A DNA stretch of 64,000 nucleotides from NCBI GenBank assembly GCA_017383485.1, contig JAFNXM010000005.1, positions 62,001-126,000 on the forward strand, read 5' to 3'. A program made the translations under genes and the position numbers. Of this stretch, positions 8,946 through 17,280 are shown in pieces. Positions within the stretch are counted from its first letter, which is position 1. Each line of letters opens with the position of its first letter. This DNA is from Bacteroidaceae bacterium. Its GTDB lineage: Bacteria; Bacteroidota; Bacteroidia; Bacteroidales; Bacteroidaceae. A model generated the notes under the pieces. The model was given only the letters and a program-made list of their open reading frames with translations, had not been told where the DNA came from and made no database searches.

Positions 8946-8975
8946 TTGTTATATCAATCATAATCTATATATTTG
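8946..8975 (+). promoter_or_regulatory. Promoter of the small secreted protein gene
   Basis: TTG (8946-8948) and TATATTTG (8968-8975) are 19 bp apart, about 35 bp upstream of the ATG at 9010. Confidence 0.55.
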
Positions 8976-9009
8976 CAAAAACACATTAAATCCTTAAATC
9001 CCCTACATT

Positions 9010-9492
9010 ATGAAAAAGTTAATATTCACCCTCGCGACATGCCTATTCGCATTGTCACTCACAGCAAGTCCCCTGATTGCAACAAGTGCGGCTTCGGCTA
9101 TCGATGGCGTTCAACAAAACACTAATACCCCCGGTGTAGCTGCTTTGAAATTTATGAAGGTTTTACAAGGGAAGAGCACATTCGACCTTGATTTGTTCTA
9201 TAGCAAAGACTTAGAAGAAGTGTACGCATTGCTCGAACAATTGTCACCTGAGCAAAGGGCAGTGGTTGACGAAGCTTTGAAAGAGGAGTTCAAGAAGCAA
9301 TTCAAAGAACTAGTTAAAGAAGTGCCCGAAATAGTGAGTGTGACATTCTCTGTACTGGAAGAGACCATATCCCAAGATGGCAAGAGTGCTGTAGTTAAAT
9401 TGCAATTGCACCACGAAGGATCCTCTGATGCAAAGAATGTACATCTGGTCAAACACCAAGGTAAATGGAAAGTTGACGTTGACAAACTTTGA
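9010..9492 (+). CDS. Small secreted protein, DUF4878/NTF2-like
   Basis: The protein has 160 residues. An N-terminal signal peptide (MKKLIFTLATCLFALSLTAS) is followed by a low-complexity linker. About 105 residues then read as two helices (GVAALKFMKVLQGK, EQRAVVDEALKEEFKKQF) and strands ending in SAVVKLQLHHE...KNVHLVKHQGKWKVDVDKL. The closing strand-Lys-Trp-Lys-Val pattern is typical of cystatin/NTF2-like DUF4878 lipoproteins, but no lipobox Cys is present. Function is unknown. It is a monocistronic unit with its own promoter and terminator. Confidence 0.75.
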   Translation: MKKLIFTLATCLFALSLTASPLIATSAASAIDGVQQNTNTPGVAALKFMKVLQGKSTFDLDLFYSKDLEEVYALLEQLSPEQRAVVDEALKEEFKKQFKELVKEVPEIVSVTFSVLEETISQDGKSAVVKLQLHHEGSSDAKNVHLVKHQGKWKVDVDKL

Positions 9493-9521
9493 TCAAATAT
9501 CAAATAAATAAATCCCGTTTC

Positions 9522-9555
9522 TCCCCGACTTTGAAATATAAGTTGGGGATTTTTT
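9522..9555 (+). terminator. Intrinsic terminator after the small secreted protein
   Basis: TCCCCGACTT (9522-9531) pairs with AAGTTGGGGA (9540-9549) with a single G-T pair, followed by six T. From here to the typA start only the typA promoter and leader are seen. Confidence 0.85.
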
Positions 9556-9701
9556 CTTCCTCTGCTCAGCGCTTTATTCCTTTCTACTCGGTGGTTTAGG
9601 GAATAGTTCTGATTAAGGTTTCGTCTTTCCAGCAGTCGCTTTTTTAGTTTTCGACCAAAGCATTTTGCCAAAAATAGAGATGTTGAATTAGTTTAGCGTC
9701 G

Positions 9702-9738
9702 TTTTTTTGAAATCCCCCGCTACTTTTTTGTAACTTTG
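9702..9738 (+). promoter_or_regulatory. typA promoter
   Basis: A TTTTTTTG tract (9702-9709) is followed after 21 bp by TAACTTTG (9731-9738). Transcription would start about 120 bases before the ATG at 9863, inside the possible 28-codon N-terminal extension. Confidence 0.6.
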
Positions 9739-9862
9739 CGCCTTGAAACTTGGCTGGGGCTTCTTGTAAAGCTGTTTTTTGAGGCTTTTTGCAATAAGGA
9801 CATCGCTATCTGAACACATTTGTCCAAAGCAAAGCGCCAGCCAGCAATACCTATTTATTCCT

Positions 9863-11665
9863 ATGCAAGATATTCGCAACATCGCCATCATTGCTCACGT
9901 AGACCATGGTAAGACTACGCTTGTCGACAAAATGCTGTTGGCAGGCAATCTGTTTCGACAAAACCAAAATGCCGGTGAATTGATCCTGGACAACAACGAC
10001 CTGGAGCGCGAGCGCGGCATCACCATCCTGTCGAAGAACGTGTCGATCAATTACAAGGGCACCAAGATCAATATCATTGACACCCCGGGGCACTCGGACT
10101 TTGGGGGCGAGGTAGAGCGTGTGCTGAATATGGCAGACGGCTGCATCCTGTTGGTCGATGCCTTCGAGGGCCCTATGCCACAAACCAGATTTGTGCTGCA
10201 AAAGGCGTTGCAGATCGGACTCAAACCCATCGTGGTGATAAATAAGGTGGACAAGCCCAACTGCCGTCCCGAGGAAGTGTACGAGATGGTGTTCGACTTG
10301 ATGTGCGACCTCGATGCGACCGAAGAACAATTGGACTTCCCCGTAGTCTATGGTTCGGCGAAAAACAACTGGATGGGCGAGGATTGGAGCGCCCCCACGG
10401 AATCGATCGACTATCTGCTGGACCGCATCGTCGAAGTAATCCCCGCGCCCGAACAATTGGAGGGTACGCCACAGATGCTCATCACCTCGCTCGACTACTC
10501 CAACTATACCGGCCGCATCGCCGTGGGCCGCGTGCATCGTGGCACCTTGAAGAAAGGCATGAACATCACCATCGCACACCGCGACGGCTCGATGGAAAAG
10601 ACCAAGATCAAGGAAGTACATACCTTCGAAGGTATGGCGCGCCAAGAAGCCGAGAGCGTGAGCAGCGGCGATATCTGCGCCGTAGTCGGTCTGGAACGCT
10701 TCGAAATCGGCGATACTATTTGCGACTTCGAGGCTCCCGAAGCACTGCCCACTATTGCTATCGACGAGCCCACTATGTCTATGCTTTTCACCATCAACGA
10801 TTCTCCATTCTTTGGCAAGGAAGGTAAATTCTGCACCTCGCGCCATATCAACGACCGCCTGGAGAAGGAGTTGGAAAAGGACTTGGCCCTGCGCGTAGAG
10901 AAGACCGAGGGTGCCGACCGCTGGATCGTGTCGGGACGCGGTGTATTGCACCTGTCCGTACTGATCGAAACGATGCGCCGCGAGGGCTACGAATTCCAAG
11001 TGGGTCAGCCCCAAGTGATCTACAAGCAGATCGACGGCGAACGCCACGAACCCATCGAAGAACTGACCATCAATGTGCCCGAAGAGTTCGCTTCGAAGAT
11101 GATCGATATGGTGACTCGCCGCAAGGGCGAAATGACCTCGATGCAAAGCCTGGGCGACCGTGTGGATATAGAGTTTTTGATCCCTTCGCGCGGTATCATC
11201 GGCTTGCGCACCAACGTACTCACAGCGAGTCAGGGCGAAGCCATCATGGCACACCGATTCAAGGAATATCAACCCTACAAGGGCGACATGATGCGCCGCA
11301 CCAATGGATCGATGATTGCAATGGAGGGCGGCACAGCCTTCGCTTATGCCATCGACCACTTGCAGGACCGCGGCAAATTCTTCATTTCTCCCCAAGACAG
11401 TGTGTATGCCGGACAAGTGGTGGGCGAACACGTACACGAAAAGGACCTGGTGATCAACGTCACCAAGTCAAAGCAATTGACCAACATGCGTGCATCCGGT
11501 TCGGACGACAAGGCGCGCATCATCCCGCCCATCATCTTCTCGCTGGAAGAGGCGCTGGAATATATCAAGGAGGATGAATATGTGGAAGTCACTCCCCAAT
11601 CTATGCGTATGCGCAAGGTGATCTTGGATCACTTGATGCGTAAGCGTGCGGCCAAGGAAGATTGA
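9863..11665 (+). CDS. typA: Ribosome-associated translational GTPase TypA/BipA
   Basis: The protein has 600 residues from MQDIRNIAIIAHVDHGKTT. The G1 loop is AHVDHGKT, the switch II region is DTPGHSDFGGEVERVL, and the G4 motif is NKVD. EF-Tu domain 2, EF-G-like domains III and V, and the BipA-specific C-terminal region follow. It binds the 70S ribosome and helps 50S assembly and growth under stress. The ORF is open for 28 more codons upstream, but homologues begin at the Met chosen here, eight residues before the P-loop. A strong terminator follows. Confidence 0.96.
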   Translation: MQDIRNIAIIAHVDHGKTTLVDKMLLAGNLFRQNQNAGELILDNNDLERERGITILSKNVSINYKGTKINIIDTPGHSDFGGEVERVLNMADGCILLVDAFEGPMPQTRFVLQKALQIGLKPIVVINKVDKPNCRPEEVYEMVFDLMCDLDATEEQLDFPVVYGSAKNNWMGEDWSAPTESIDYLLDRIVEVIPAPEQLEGTPQMLITSLDYSNYTGRIAVGRVHRGTLKKGMNITIAHRDGSMEKTKIKEVHTFEGMARQEAESVSSGDICAVVGLERFEIGDTICDFEAPEALPTIAIDEPTMSMLFTINDSPFFGKEGKFCTSRHINDRLEKELEKDLALRVEKTEGADRWIVSGRGVLHLSVLIETMRREGYEFQVGQPQVIYKQIDGERHEPIEELTINVPEEFASKMIDMVTRRKGEMTSMQSLGDRVDIEFLIPSRGIIGLRTNVLTASQGEAIMAHRFKEYQPYKGDMMRRTNGSMIAMEGGTAFAYAIDHLQDRGKFFISPQDSVYAGQVVGEHVHEKDLVINVTKSKQLTNMRASGSDDKARIIPPIIFSLEEALEYIKEDEYVEVTPQSMRMRKVILDHLMRKRAAKED

Positions 11666-11698
11666 TCTGCCGCTCCTCGAACGACAAAAAATAAGTAT

Positions 11699-11735
11699 GG
11701 TGTAGGTTTCGCAAAAAAAACCTACACCTTTTTTT
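11699..11735 (+). terminator. typA terminator
   Basis: GGTGTAGGTTT (11699-11709) and AAACCTACACC (11718-11728) form an 11-bp perfect stem followed by seven T. The T tract runs directly into a copy of the dispersed repeat tail. Confidence 0.88.
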
Positions 11736-11778
11736 AACGAGGTCTAATGTTTTTTGAAAAAGGTTAGGCTTTTTTTCT
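11729..11778 (+). repeat. Dispersed element, copy C (tail only, no 21-bp unit)
   Basis: TTTTTTTAACGAGGTC, then the 16-mer AGGTCTAATGTTTTTT and GAAAAAGGTTAGGCTTTTTTTC. This copy lacks TTTCGCGACG units, showing that the tail can exist alone. Its left end overlaps the U-tract of the typA terminator. Confidence 0.8.
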
Positions 11779-11873
11779 GCCCGCTTTTTGCTTATCTGAC
11801 GAGGCAAATCAAACAAAATGGCAAGTGACTTCGACAAATGGCGCAATCCCTTCGACAATATATAATATTTGAG

Positions 11874-11881
11874 TATATTTG
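11874..11881 (+). promoter_or_regulatory. -7 box of the iron alcohol dehydrogenase gene
   Basis: TATATTTG lies 39 bp before the ATG at 11921. The A/T-rich stretch upstream makes the -33 box ambiguous. Confidence 0.5.
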
Positions 11882-11920
11882 CTGGCGAATTGATAAACCT
11901 TAAAAAAACGATAGACTACT

Positions 11921-13093
11921 ATGAACAATTTCGTATACGACATCCCCACCCGAGTGTATTTCGGCGAAGGACAAATCAAACATTTGGGCGAAGAACTCAA
12001 GAAGTATGGACAACGTGTGCTGCTGACTTATGGCGGCGGTTCGATCAAGCGTAGCGGCCTGTACGATGCAGTGATGCAACAGATGGCCGAGGCTGGGCTC
12101 GAGGTGTACGAACTGGCTGACATCGCACCCAATCCACGCATCGAGTCCGTACGCCGCGGAGCAGAGATGTGCAAGGCGCACCAGATCGATGTCTTGTTGG
12201 CCGTAGGCGGGGGATCGACACTTGACGCTACAAAGTTTATGGCTGCCGGCGCCCTGGTGGACCACGATCCCTGGGATTTCTTCAACGAACGCTGGGCGCC
12301 CATACACCGTGCTCTGCCCATCGTGACAGTGCTGACGCTTTCGGCTACAGGATCAGAGATGGACTGCGGCGGCGTAATCAGCAATCCCGACACGCAAGAC
12401 AAGATTGGTCGCATGGCTCCTCCGCTTTTGCCCAAAGCCTCCTTCCTCGATCCCACTTATACTTACACCGTGAGCCAATATCAGACGGCGTGTGGAGCTG
12501 CCGACATGATCTCGCATATCCTCGAGGTGTATTTCACTACCGAGCCCGACCTGTATATGCTGGACTGCTTTATGGAGGGAATGCTTAAGACTATCATCAA
12601 ATATACCCCCGTGGCTATGGCTGAACCAGACAACTACGAGGCGCGTGCCAACCTGATGTGGACCTCGTCGTGGGCCATCAACGGATTTGTCAACGGCGGT
12701 AAGCGTCATGCTTGGAGCTGCCACCCCATCGAGCACGAACTCTCGGCTATCTACGACATCACTCACGGACTGGGTCTGGCCATCGTCACTCCGCGTTGGA
12801 TGAAATATTGTCTGGACGAAACCAACGTCGACAAGTACGTGCAGTTCGGTGTCAATGTCTTCGGCATCGATCCCTCACAACCCGCTATGGATATTGCGCA
12901 CGAAGCCATCGACCGCCTCTCACACTTCCTGTTCGACACACTGCAACTGGACAGTACCTTCCCCGCCGTGGGCATCGATCGCACCCACTTCGCCACTATG
13001 GCGCGCAAGGCATGTGGTGGCAAAGTCCTGCCTGGTTTCAAACCCCTGAAGCAAGAAGATGTCGAACAAATATTTGAAATGTGTATGGCATAA
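11921..13093 (+). CDS. Iron-containing alcohol dehydrogenase (YqhD/butanol dehydrogenase type)
   Basis: This 390-residue group III alcohol dehydrogenase probably reduces short-chain or toxic aldehydes with NADPH. The cofactor signature is YGGGSIKRSGLYD near residues 33-45, with a second glycine motif VGGGSTLDATK. The metal-ligand regions are AADMISHILEVYF (Asp and His) and HAWSCHPIEHELSAIYDITHG (two His). Length matches YqhD (387). It is monocistronic, ending in a bidirectional terminator shared with the convergent aldo/keto reductase gene. The real substrate is unknown. Confidence 0.9.
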   Translation: MNNFVYDIPTRVYFGEGQIKHLGEELKKYGQRVLLTYGGGSIKRSGLYDAVMQQMAEAGLEVYELADIAPNPRIESVRRGAEMCKAHQIDVLLAVGGGSTLDATKFMAAGALVDHDPWDFFNERWAPIHRALPIVTVLTLSATGSEMDCGGVISNPDTQDKIGRMAPPLLPKASFLDPTYTYTVSQYQTACGAADMISHILEVYFTTEPDLYMLDCFMEGMLKTIIKYTPVAMAEPDNYEARANLMWTSSWAINGFVNGGKRHAWSCHPIEHELSAIYDITHGLGLAIVTPRWMKYCLDETNVDKYVQFGVNVFGIDPSQPAMDIAHEAIDRLSHFLFDTLQLDSTFPAVGIDRTHFATMARKACGGKVLPGFKPLKQEDVEQIFEMCMA

Positions 13094-13117
13094 TACTTCC
13101 GTCAAAAGGATAAAAGG

Positions 13118-13150
13118 AACGGCACAAGATCATGAAGGTCTTGTGCCGTT
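13118..13150. terminator. Bidirectional terminator between two convergent oxidoreductase genes
   Basis: AACGGCACAAGA and TCTTGTGCCGTT form a 12-bp perfect stem with a 9-base loop. It is flanked by A-rich and T-rich sequence and lies between convergent genes. Confidence 0.8.
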
Positions 13151-13191
13151 TATAAAGTCATACTTCAAATATATGCTAGCAGTATGTTGTC

Positions 13192-14139
13192 TCAGCCCTT
13201 AGCGCAACCCAAACTGTCGGCCAGTTGTGCCTTGTTGCGAGCACCTACGATCACCGAGGTCACTCCCTCGTGATCCAATACCCAGCGCAGTGCCATTTGT
13301 GCCAAGGTCTTGCCTTCCTTTTGTGCTTGCTGGTTGAGCGAAGTCAATTGTGCGATCAATTCGGGTGTCAGCAATGATTTGCGCAAAGAGGCGTCACGCT
13401 GCATACGCGATACCTCGGGGATGCCGTGCAGATACTTGTCAGTGAGCAGACCTTGCGCCAAAGGCGAGAATGAAACGAAACCTAAACCCTCGCGACGCAC
13501 CGCTTCCAATATGCCAGACTCCACCACTTCTTGATCCAACATATTCAATCGGCCCTGATAGCACAGGCAGCGCACGTCCCTTTGTCGCAGATACTCGATA
13601 CCATACAAAGTGGCTTCAAGGGGCCAGCGCGAGATGCCTACGTATAGTGCTTTGCCCGAGCGAACGATGTCGACCAAGGCTTGCAGTGTCTCATCCAACG
13701 GGGTCAAGGGGTCATAGCGGTGGGTGTAGAATAAATCTACGTAGTCCAATTGCATGCGGCGCAAACTTTGATCCAGGCTTGCCATCAACGACTTTCGCGA
13801 GCCCCAATTGCCATACGGTCCTGCCCACATCTCATATCCTGCCTTTGTCGATACGAACAGTTCATCGCGATAGGGAGCCAGCGACGAGGAGATGATACGT
13901 CCGAAACGTTCCTCGGCACAGCCGGGAGGCGGGCCGTAGTTGTTGGCCAAATCAAAGTGAGTGATACCCTGATCAAAGGCATAGTGTAGCAACGCCCTGT
14001 TCTCTTCGAAATCCGCGGCGTCGCCAAAATTCTGCCACAATCCGAGCGAAACCTTGGGCAATAATATGCCGCTTTCGCCGCAGCGTTGCAAGAAATCGGT
14101 ATCGGCATACCTTTTCTCGTTAGCAATATATTTTTCCAT
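13192..14139 (-). CDS. Aldo/keto reductase, YghZ-like (L-glyceraldehyde-3-phosphate reductase type)
   Basis: The 315-residue TIM-barrel NADPH oxidoreductase shows the catalytic Asp/Tyr in HFDLANNYG, Lys in STKAGYEMW and His in DLFYTHRYDP. NNYGPPPGCAEERFG is characteristic of the YghZ/Kv-beta-like group, which detoxifies methylglyoxal and L-glyceraldehyde 3-phosphate. The C terminus GVTSVIVGARNKAQLADS binds the cofactor. It faces the iron alcohol dehydrogenase gene; both could act on reactive aldehydes, but shared regulation is not evident. Confidence 0.9.
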   Translation of the reverse strand: MEKYIANEKRYADTDFLQRCGESGILLPKVSLGLWQNFGDAADFEENRALLHYAFDQGITHFDLANNYGPPPGCAEERFGRIISSSLAPYRDELFVSTKAGYEMWAGPYGNWGSRKSLMASLDQSLRRMQLDYVDLFYTHRYDPLTPLDETLQALVDIVRSGKALYVGISRWPLEATLYGIEYLRQRDVRCLCYQGRLNMLDQEVVESGILEAVRREGLGFVSFSPLAQGLLTDKYLHGIPEVSRMQRDASLRKSLLTPELIAQLTSLNQQAQKEGKTLAQMALRWVLDHEGVTSVIVGARNKAQLADSLGCAKG

Positions 14140-14237
14140 AATTATTAGTTGTATTAGTGATCAGCCAGCACAGAGTGTCAGGTGCGGTAGGTACCCTTTG
14201 CAGAAGGTGCTTCGCCCAGCGCAACCCCTATACCTTG

Positions 14238-14245
14238 CAAAAGTA
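14238..14245 (-). promoter_or_regulatory. -7 box of the aldo/keto reductase gene
   Basis: TACTTTTG on the minus strand, about 100 bp before the ATG at 14139. No convincing -33 box. Confidence 0.4.
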
Positions 14246-14337
14246 AAAAAATATCAGAATATCCTCAGGGATTACTCCCGACTTTTCAGAAAAACGTCAG
14301 GTGTTTTTATAAAAAACGTCGAATTTTCACAAAAGTA

Positions 14338-14368
14338 TTTGGTATTCAATGAAAAAGTTGTAACTTTG
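14338..14368 (+). promoter_or_regulatory. rpsO promoter
   Basis: TTTG (14338-14341) and TAACTTTG (14361-14368) are exactly 19 bp apart, a full consensus match. It gives a leader of about 35 bases before rpsO. Confidence 0.75.
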
Positions 14369-14407
14369 CGCCGCTATTAAGCAATAACCTATTAAATATT
14401 TTACATT

Positions 14408-14677
14408 ATGTACTTAGATTCAGCTAAGAAACAAGAGATCTTTGGCAAGTACGGACAGTCTAATTCGGACACTGGCTCAGTAGAGAGCCAAGTGGCTTTG
14501 TTTTCTTACCGTATTGCCCATTTGACGGAACACATGAAGGCCAACCGTAAGGATCATACTACAGAACGCGCCCTCGTTAAATTGGTAGGTAAGCGTCGTG
14601 CCCTTCTCAACTACTTGAAGGCTCGCGACATCAACCGTTACCGTGACCTTATCAAGGCGTTGGGTCTTCGCAAGTAA
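14408..14677 (+). CDS. rpsO: 30S ribosomal protein S15
   Basis: The 89 residues match the standard S15 length and pattern: GSVESQVALFSYRIAHLTEHMKxN, the DHxxxRALVKLVGKRRALLNYL signature, and YRDLIKALGLRK. S15 binds the 16S rRNA central domain early in 30S assembly. The gene is alone, with a strong promoter and two terminators. The leader is too short for a large autoregulatory fold. Confidence 0.97.
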   Translation: MYLDSAKKQEIFGKYGQSNSDTGSVESQVALFSYRIAHLTEHMKANRKDHTTERALVKLVGKRRALLNYLKARDINRYRDLIKALGLRK

Positions 14678-14706
14678 TCTCTTGCATTTCTCAAAAAGGA
14701 AAAATC

Positions 14707-14743
14707 ATCGCTACCGATATCTGTTGGTGGCGATGTTTTTTTG
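14707..14743 (+). terminator. rpsO terminator
   Basis: CATCGCTACC (14707-14716) and GGTGGCGATG (14727-14736) pair with one T-G wobble, followed by seven T. Confidence 0.88.
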
Positions 14744-14801
14744 TGTTTCATTATTATAGCACTTCCTTCTACAGAAGTCTATTGATAAGACAAGTGGGTT
14801 T

Positions 14802-14852
14802 AAATAAGCTTCGCCCCGATTAGTTTCGTACTAATCGGGGCGAAGCTTATTT
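14802..14852. terminator. Long bidirectional terminator between rpsO and miaB
   Basis: A perfect stem of about 23 bp (core AAGCTTCGCCCCGATTAGT) closes on a TTCGT loop in the convergent gap. A and T runs lie on both sides, so it can stop transcripts from either direction, mainly that of miaB. Confidence 0.85.
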
Positions 14853-14877
14853 TATCTTTTGTGGAATAGGTTGAATA

Positions 14878-16206
14878 TTACTCTACGACTTCGCCCTTGA
14901 GCGTAGCAGATGATGCATCAGTGATGCGTACGCGGACGTAGTCGCCAACGCGGAATTCGTGGCGGTCGAATACTACGACTTTGTTTTGCTCGGTGCGACC
15001 GAAGAGTTGCTCACGCGAACGCTTGCTGACGCCTTCCACCAACACTTCGTACTCGCGGCCGATGCAGCGGCGGTTGGATTCTGCCGACAGTTCGTTTTGC
15101 AGGGCAATCAGTTCCTCGAGTCGGCGGATTTTTACCTCTTCGGGTACATCGTCGGGCAAGTGGCGTGAGGCGTAGGTGCCAGGGCGTTCAGAGTATTTGA
15201 ACATAAATGCCGAGTCGTAGGCACATTCGCGCATCAGGGAGAGCGAGAGTTGGTGATCCTCCTCGGTCTCGCCACAATAGCCGGCGAAGATATCGGTAGA
15301 AAGTCCGCAGTCGGGCACAATGCGACGAATGGCGGCTACACGATCCAGGTACCATTCGCGTGTATATTTACGGTTCATCGTATGCAGTATGGCATTGCTG
15401 CCACTCTGTACGGGCAAGTGGATATGACGGCACACGTTGGGCTCGTCGGCAATGACTTGCAGTGTCTCGTCGCTCATATCCTTGGGATGACTGGTGGTGA
15501 AGCGTACACGCATCGAGGGAGCCTCGCGCGCTACAAGGCGGAGCAATTCGGGGAAGTGTACTGTCGTAGCGCCTTCGCCTTCGGGTGTGAAGGCGTAACT
15601 ATTGACATTTTGTCCGAGCAGAGTCACTTCCTTGTAACCGCGTTCCTGCAAATCGCGCACCTCGGCCAGGATGCTCTGCACATCACGGCTACGCTCGCGA
15701 CCACGAGTGTAGGGCACGATGCAGTAGTGGCAGAAATTGTTGCAACCACGCATGATGCTGACGAAGCCTGACAGACGATTGCCGCACACACGGTCGGGCA
15801 CGATGTCGCGGTAGGTCTCGGTGGTCGAAAGTTCGATATTGATGGCTTTCTCGCCGAGCTCTGCCTGTGCGATCAGGTCGGGCAGCGACAGATAGGCATC
15901 TGGGCCTGCCACGAGGTCGGCGTGATGATCGTTGAGCAGACCTTCCTTGACGCGCTCGGCCATACAGCCCAACACACCGATGATCAGTTTGCGGCCCTTC
16001 TTGCGCATAGCATGCAGGGCTTCGAGTCGGTGGATGATCTTCTGCTCTGCGTTGTCGCGCACCGAACAGGTGTTGAGGAATACGGCGTCGGCTGTATCCA
16101 CGCTGTCGCACATTTCATAGCCGGCCATACGCATCACGGCCGCTACCACTTCGCTGTCGGCCACATTCATTTGGCAGCCGTAGGTTTCGATATATAAATG
16201 CTTCAT
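14878..16206 (-). CDS. miaB: tRNA-2-methylthio-N6-dimethylallyladenosine synthase
   Basis: This 442-residue radical-SAM methylthiotransferase adds the 2-methylthio group to i6A37. The N-terminal UPF0004 domain has three cluster Cys in YGCQMNVADSE, NTCSVRDNAEQK and GVLGCMAERV. The radical-SAM CxxxCxxC is in GCNNFCHYCIVPYTRGRERS. A C-terminal TRAM domain follows (EVLVEGVSKRSREQLFGRTE...VRITDASSATLKGEVV). It is 18 bp downstream of the LacX-like gene and probably cotranscribed. Confidence 0.96.
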   Translation of the reverse strand: MKHLYIETYGCQMNVADSEVVAAVMRMAGYEMCDSVDTADAVFLNTCSVRDNAEQKIIHRLEALHAMRKKGRKLIIGVLGCMAERVKEGLLNDHHADLVAGPDAYLSLPDLIAQAELGEKAINIELSTTETYRDIVPDRVCGNRLSGFVSIMRGCNNFCHYCIVPYTRGRERSRDVQSILAEVRDLQERGYKEVTLLGQNVNSYAFTPEGEGATTVHFPELLRLVAREAPSMRVRFTTSHPKDMSDETLQVIADEPNVCRHIHLPVQSGSNAILHTMNRKYTREWYLDRVAAIRRIVPDCGLSTDIFAGYCGETEEDHQLSLSLMRECAYDSAFMFKYSERPGTYASRHLPDDVPEEVKIRRLEELIALQNELSAESNRRCIGREYEVLVEGVSKRSREQLFGRTEQNKVVVFDRHEFRVGDYVRVRITDASSATLKGEVVE

Positions 16207-16224
16207 AGGGTAATGTTCGTTCTA

Positions 16225-17097
16225 TTAATAGAGGTCTACGACAAAGCCGCCGTTCCAGGTCTGACCCGCTGCCAAGGCGTTGATGTAGGGGCGTTCAGAC
16301 AGTTCGCCGTCGAAGCCGATGCGGTCGCACAGACCATACCAGGGTTCGGGGCAAACGAAGGGGGCGTGCTGACCTTGGGGCGACCAGAAGAGCCACACCG
16401 GCGCATCGCTTTCGATACGGAGCAACTTTGTACCGTCCTTGCGTACGAAGGTGGCTGCCTTGACTTGATGTTCGTCGAAGATCAATGCTTCGTTGTCAAA
16501 GGTCTCCTTGCAACAGGGGATACGACCCTCGGCATCGAAGGGCACGGGGAAGCGCTCGGGCGCAGTACATCCCTGATCCATCGCACGCAGCAAGGACTTG
16601 GGCTCGCCCTCCAGGGTGATGTAGCCACTCAGGGGCTCGTCGCGATCGTAGTCGGGCAGGTTGAATGCGGGGTGTCCGCCCATTTGGAAATACATCGTGC
16701 TTTCGCCCAGATTTTCTACGGCAAAAGCCGAAGTCAACTTTCTGCCGTCAAGACGGAAGGTCACCTGGATGCGACAGGGGAAGGGATAGTTGGCCAACTC
16801 CTCGGCTGTGGGCGTGAAGGAGAGCACAGCGTGAGTCTCGCTCTGTTCGAGAACAGTCCAAACCTGTTTGCGCACAAAGCCGTGCTTAGTCATCGACCAC
16901 ACGCGGCCGTCATATCGGTACTGTCCGTCCCAATGTCCGCCCACCGAGGGGAAGAGGATGGGCGACGTGCCGTTCCAAAATTCAGGATCGCGTTGCCACA
17001 GATATTCGTAACCCGTACGCACGTCCTTCAGGCTTTGCATTTCTGCGCCCTGGAGTGCGACTTGCAGTATCAATTCGTTGTTTTGTAGTGTAATCAT
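16225..17097 (-). CDS. Aldose 1-epimerase family protein (LacX-like)
   Basis: The 290-residue beta-sandwich mutarotase-like protein shows GAEMQSLKD, TSPILFPSVGGHWDG, the conserved MTKHGFVR with its His, and GGHPAFNLP, the pattern of the LacX subgroup rather than classical GalM. Members interconvert sugar anomers or act on phosphosugars; the substrate here is unknown. The final C-terminal segment GLCDRIGFDGELSER..I..L..G fits the family. It leads a two-gene unit with miaB; the pairing is not functionally obvious. Confidence 0.85.
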   Translation of the reverse strand: MITLQNNELILQVALQGAEMQSLKDVRTGYEYLWQRDPEFWNGTSPILFPSVGGHWDGQYRYDGRVWSMTKHGFVRKQVWTVLEQSETHAVLSFTPTAEELANYPFPCRIQVTFRLDGRKLTSAFAVENLGESTMYFQMGGHPAFNLPDYDRDEPLSGYITLEGEPKSLLRAMDQGCTAPERFPVPFDAEGRIPCCKETFDNEALIFDEHQVKAATFVRKDGTKLLRIESDAPVWLFWSPQGQHAPFVCPEPWYGLCDRIGFDGELSERPYINALAAGQTWNGGFVVDLY

Positions 17098-17150
17098 TTG
17101 ATGTATGATGTGTATGTGAAATGCTATATTTCTGGTGTCAAGTGTCTGCT

Positions 17151-17260
17151 GAAAAAAGGCTTAACCTTTTTCAAAAAACATTAGACCTTTTTTTAACGAG
17201 CCGTCGCGAAATTTCAACGAGCCGTCGCGAAATTTTTACGAGGTCAGACCTTGTGAAAAG
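17151..17260 (-). repeat. Dispersed TTTCGCGACG element, copy D (2 units, inverted orientation)
   Basis: The complement of the tail (AAAAAACATTAGACCT) is followed by two units reading ACGAGCCGTCGCGAAATTT. It lies between the sulfotransferase stop (17281) and the LacX-like start (17097). In the minus direction the element reads units first, then tail. Confidence 0.88.
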
Positions 17261-17280
17261 GAGGTCAAATCAAGTGTGAT

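Noticed and set aside
9851..11437. 528-codon open frame on the minus strand opposite typA
   Set aside because: It is a mirror of typA codon bias, with no recognisable protein, promoter or neighbours. Similar long antisense frames occur opposite GH20 (40684-41778), the sialidase (59511-60794) and gltX (4674-5561).
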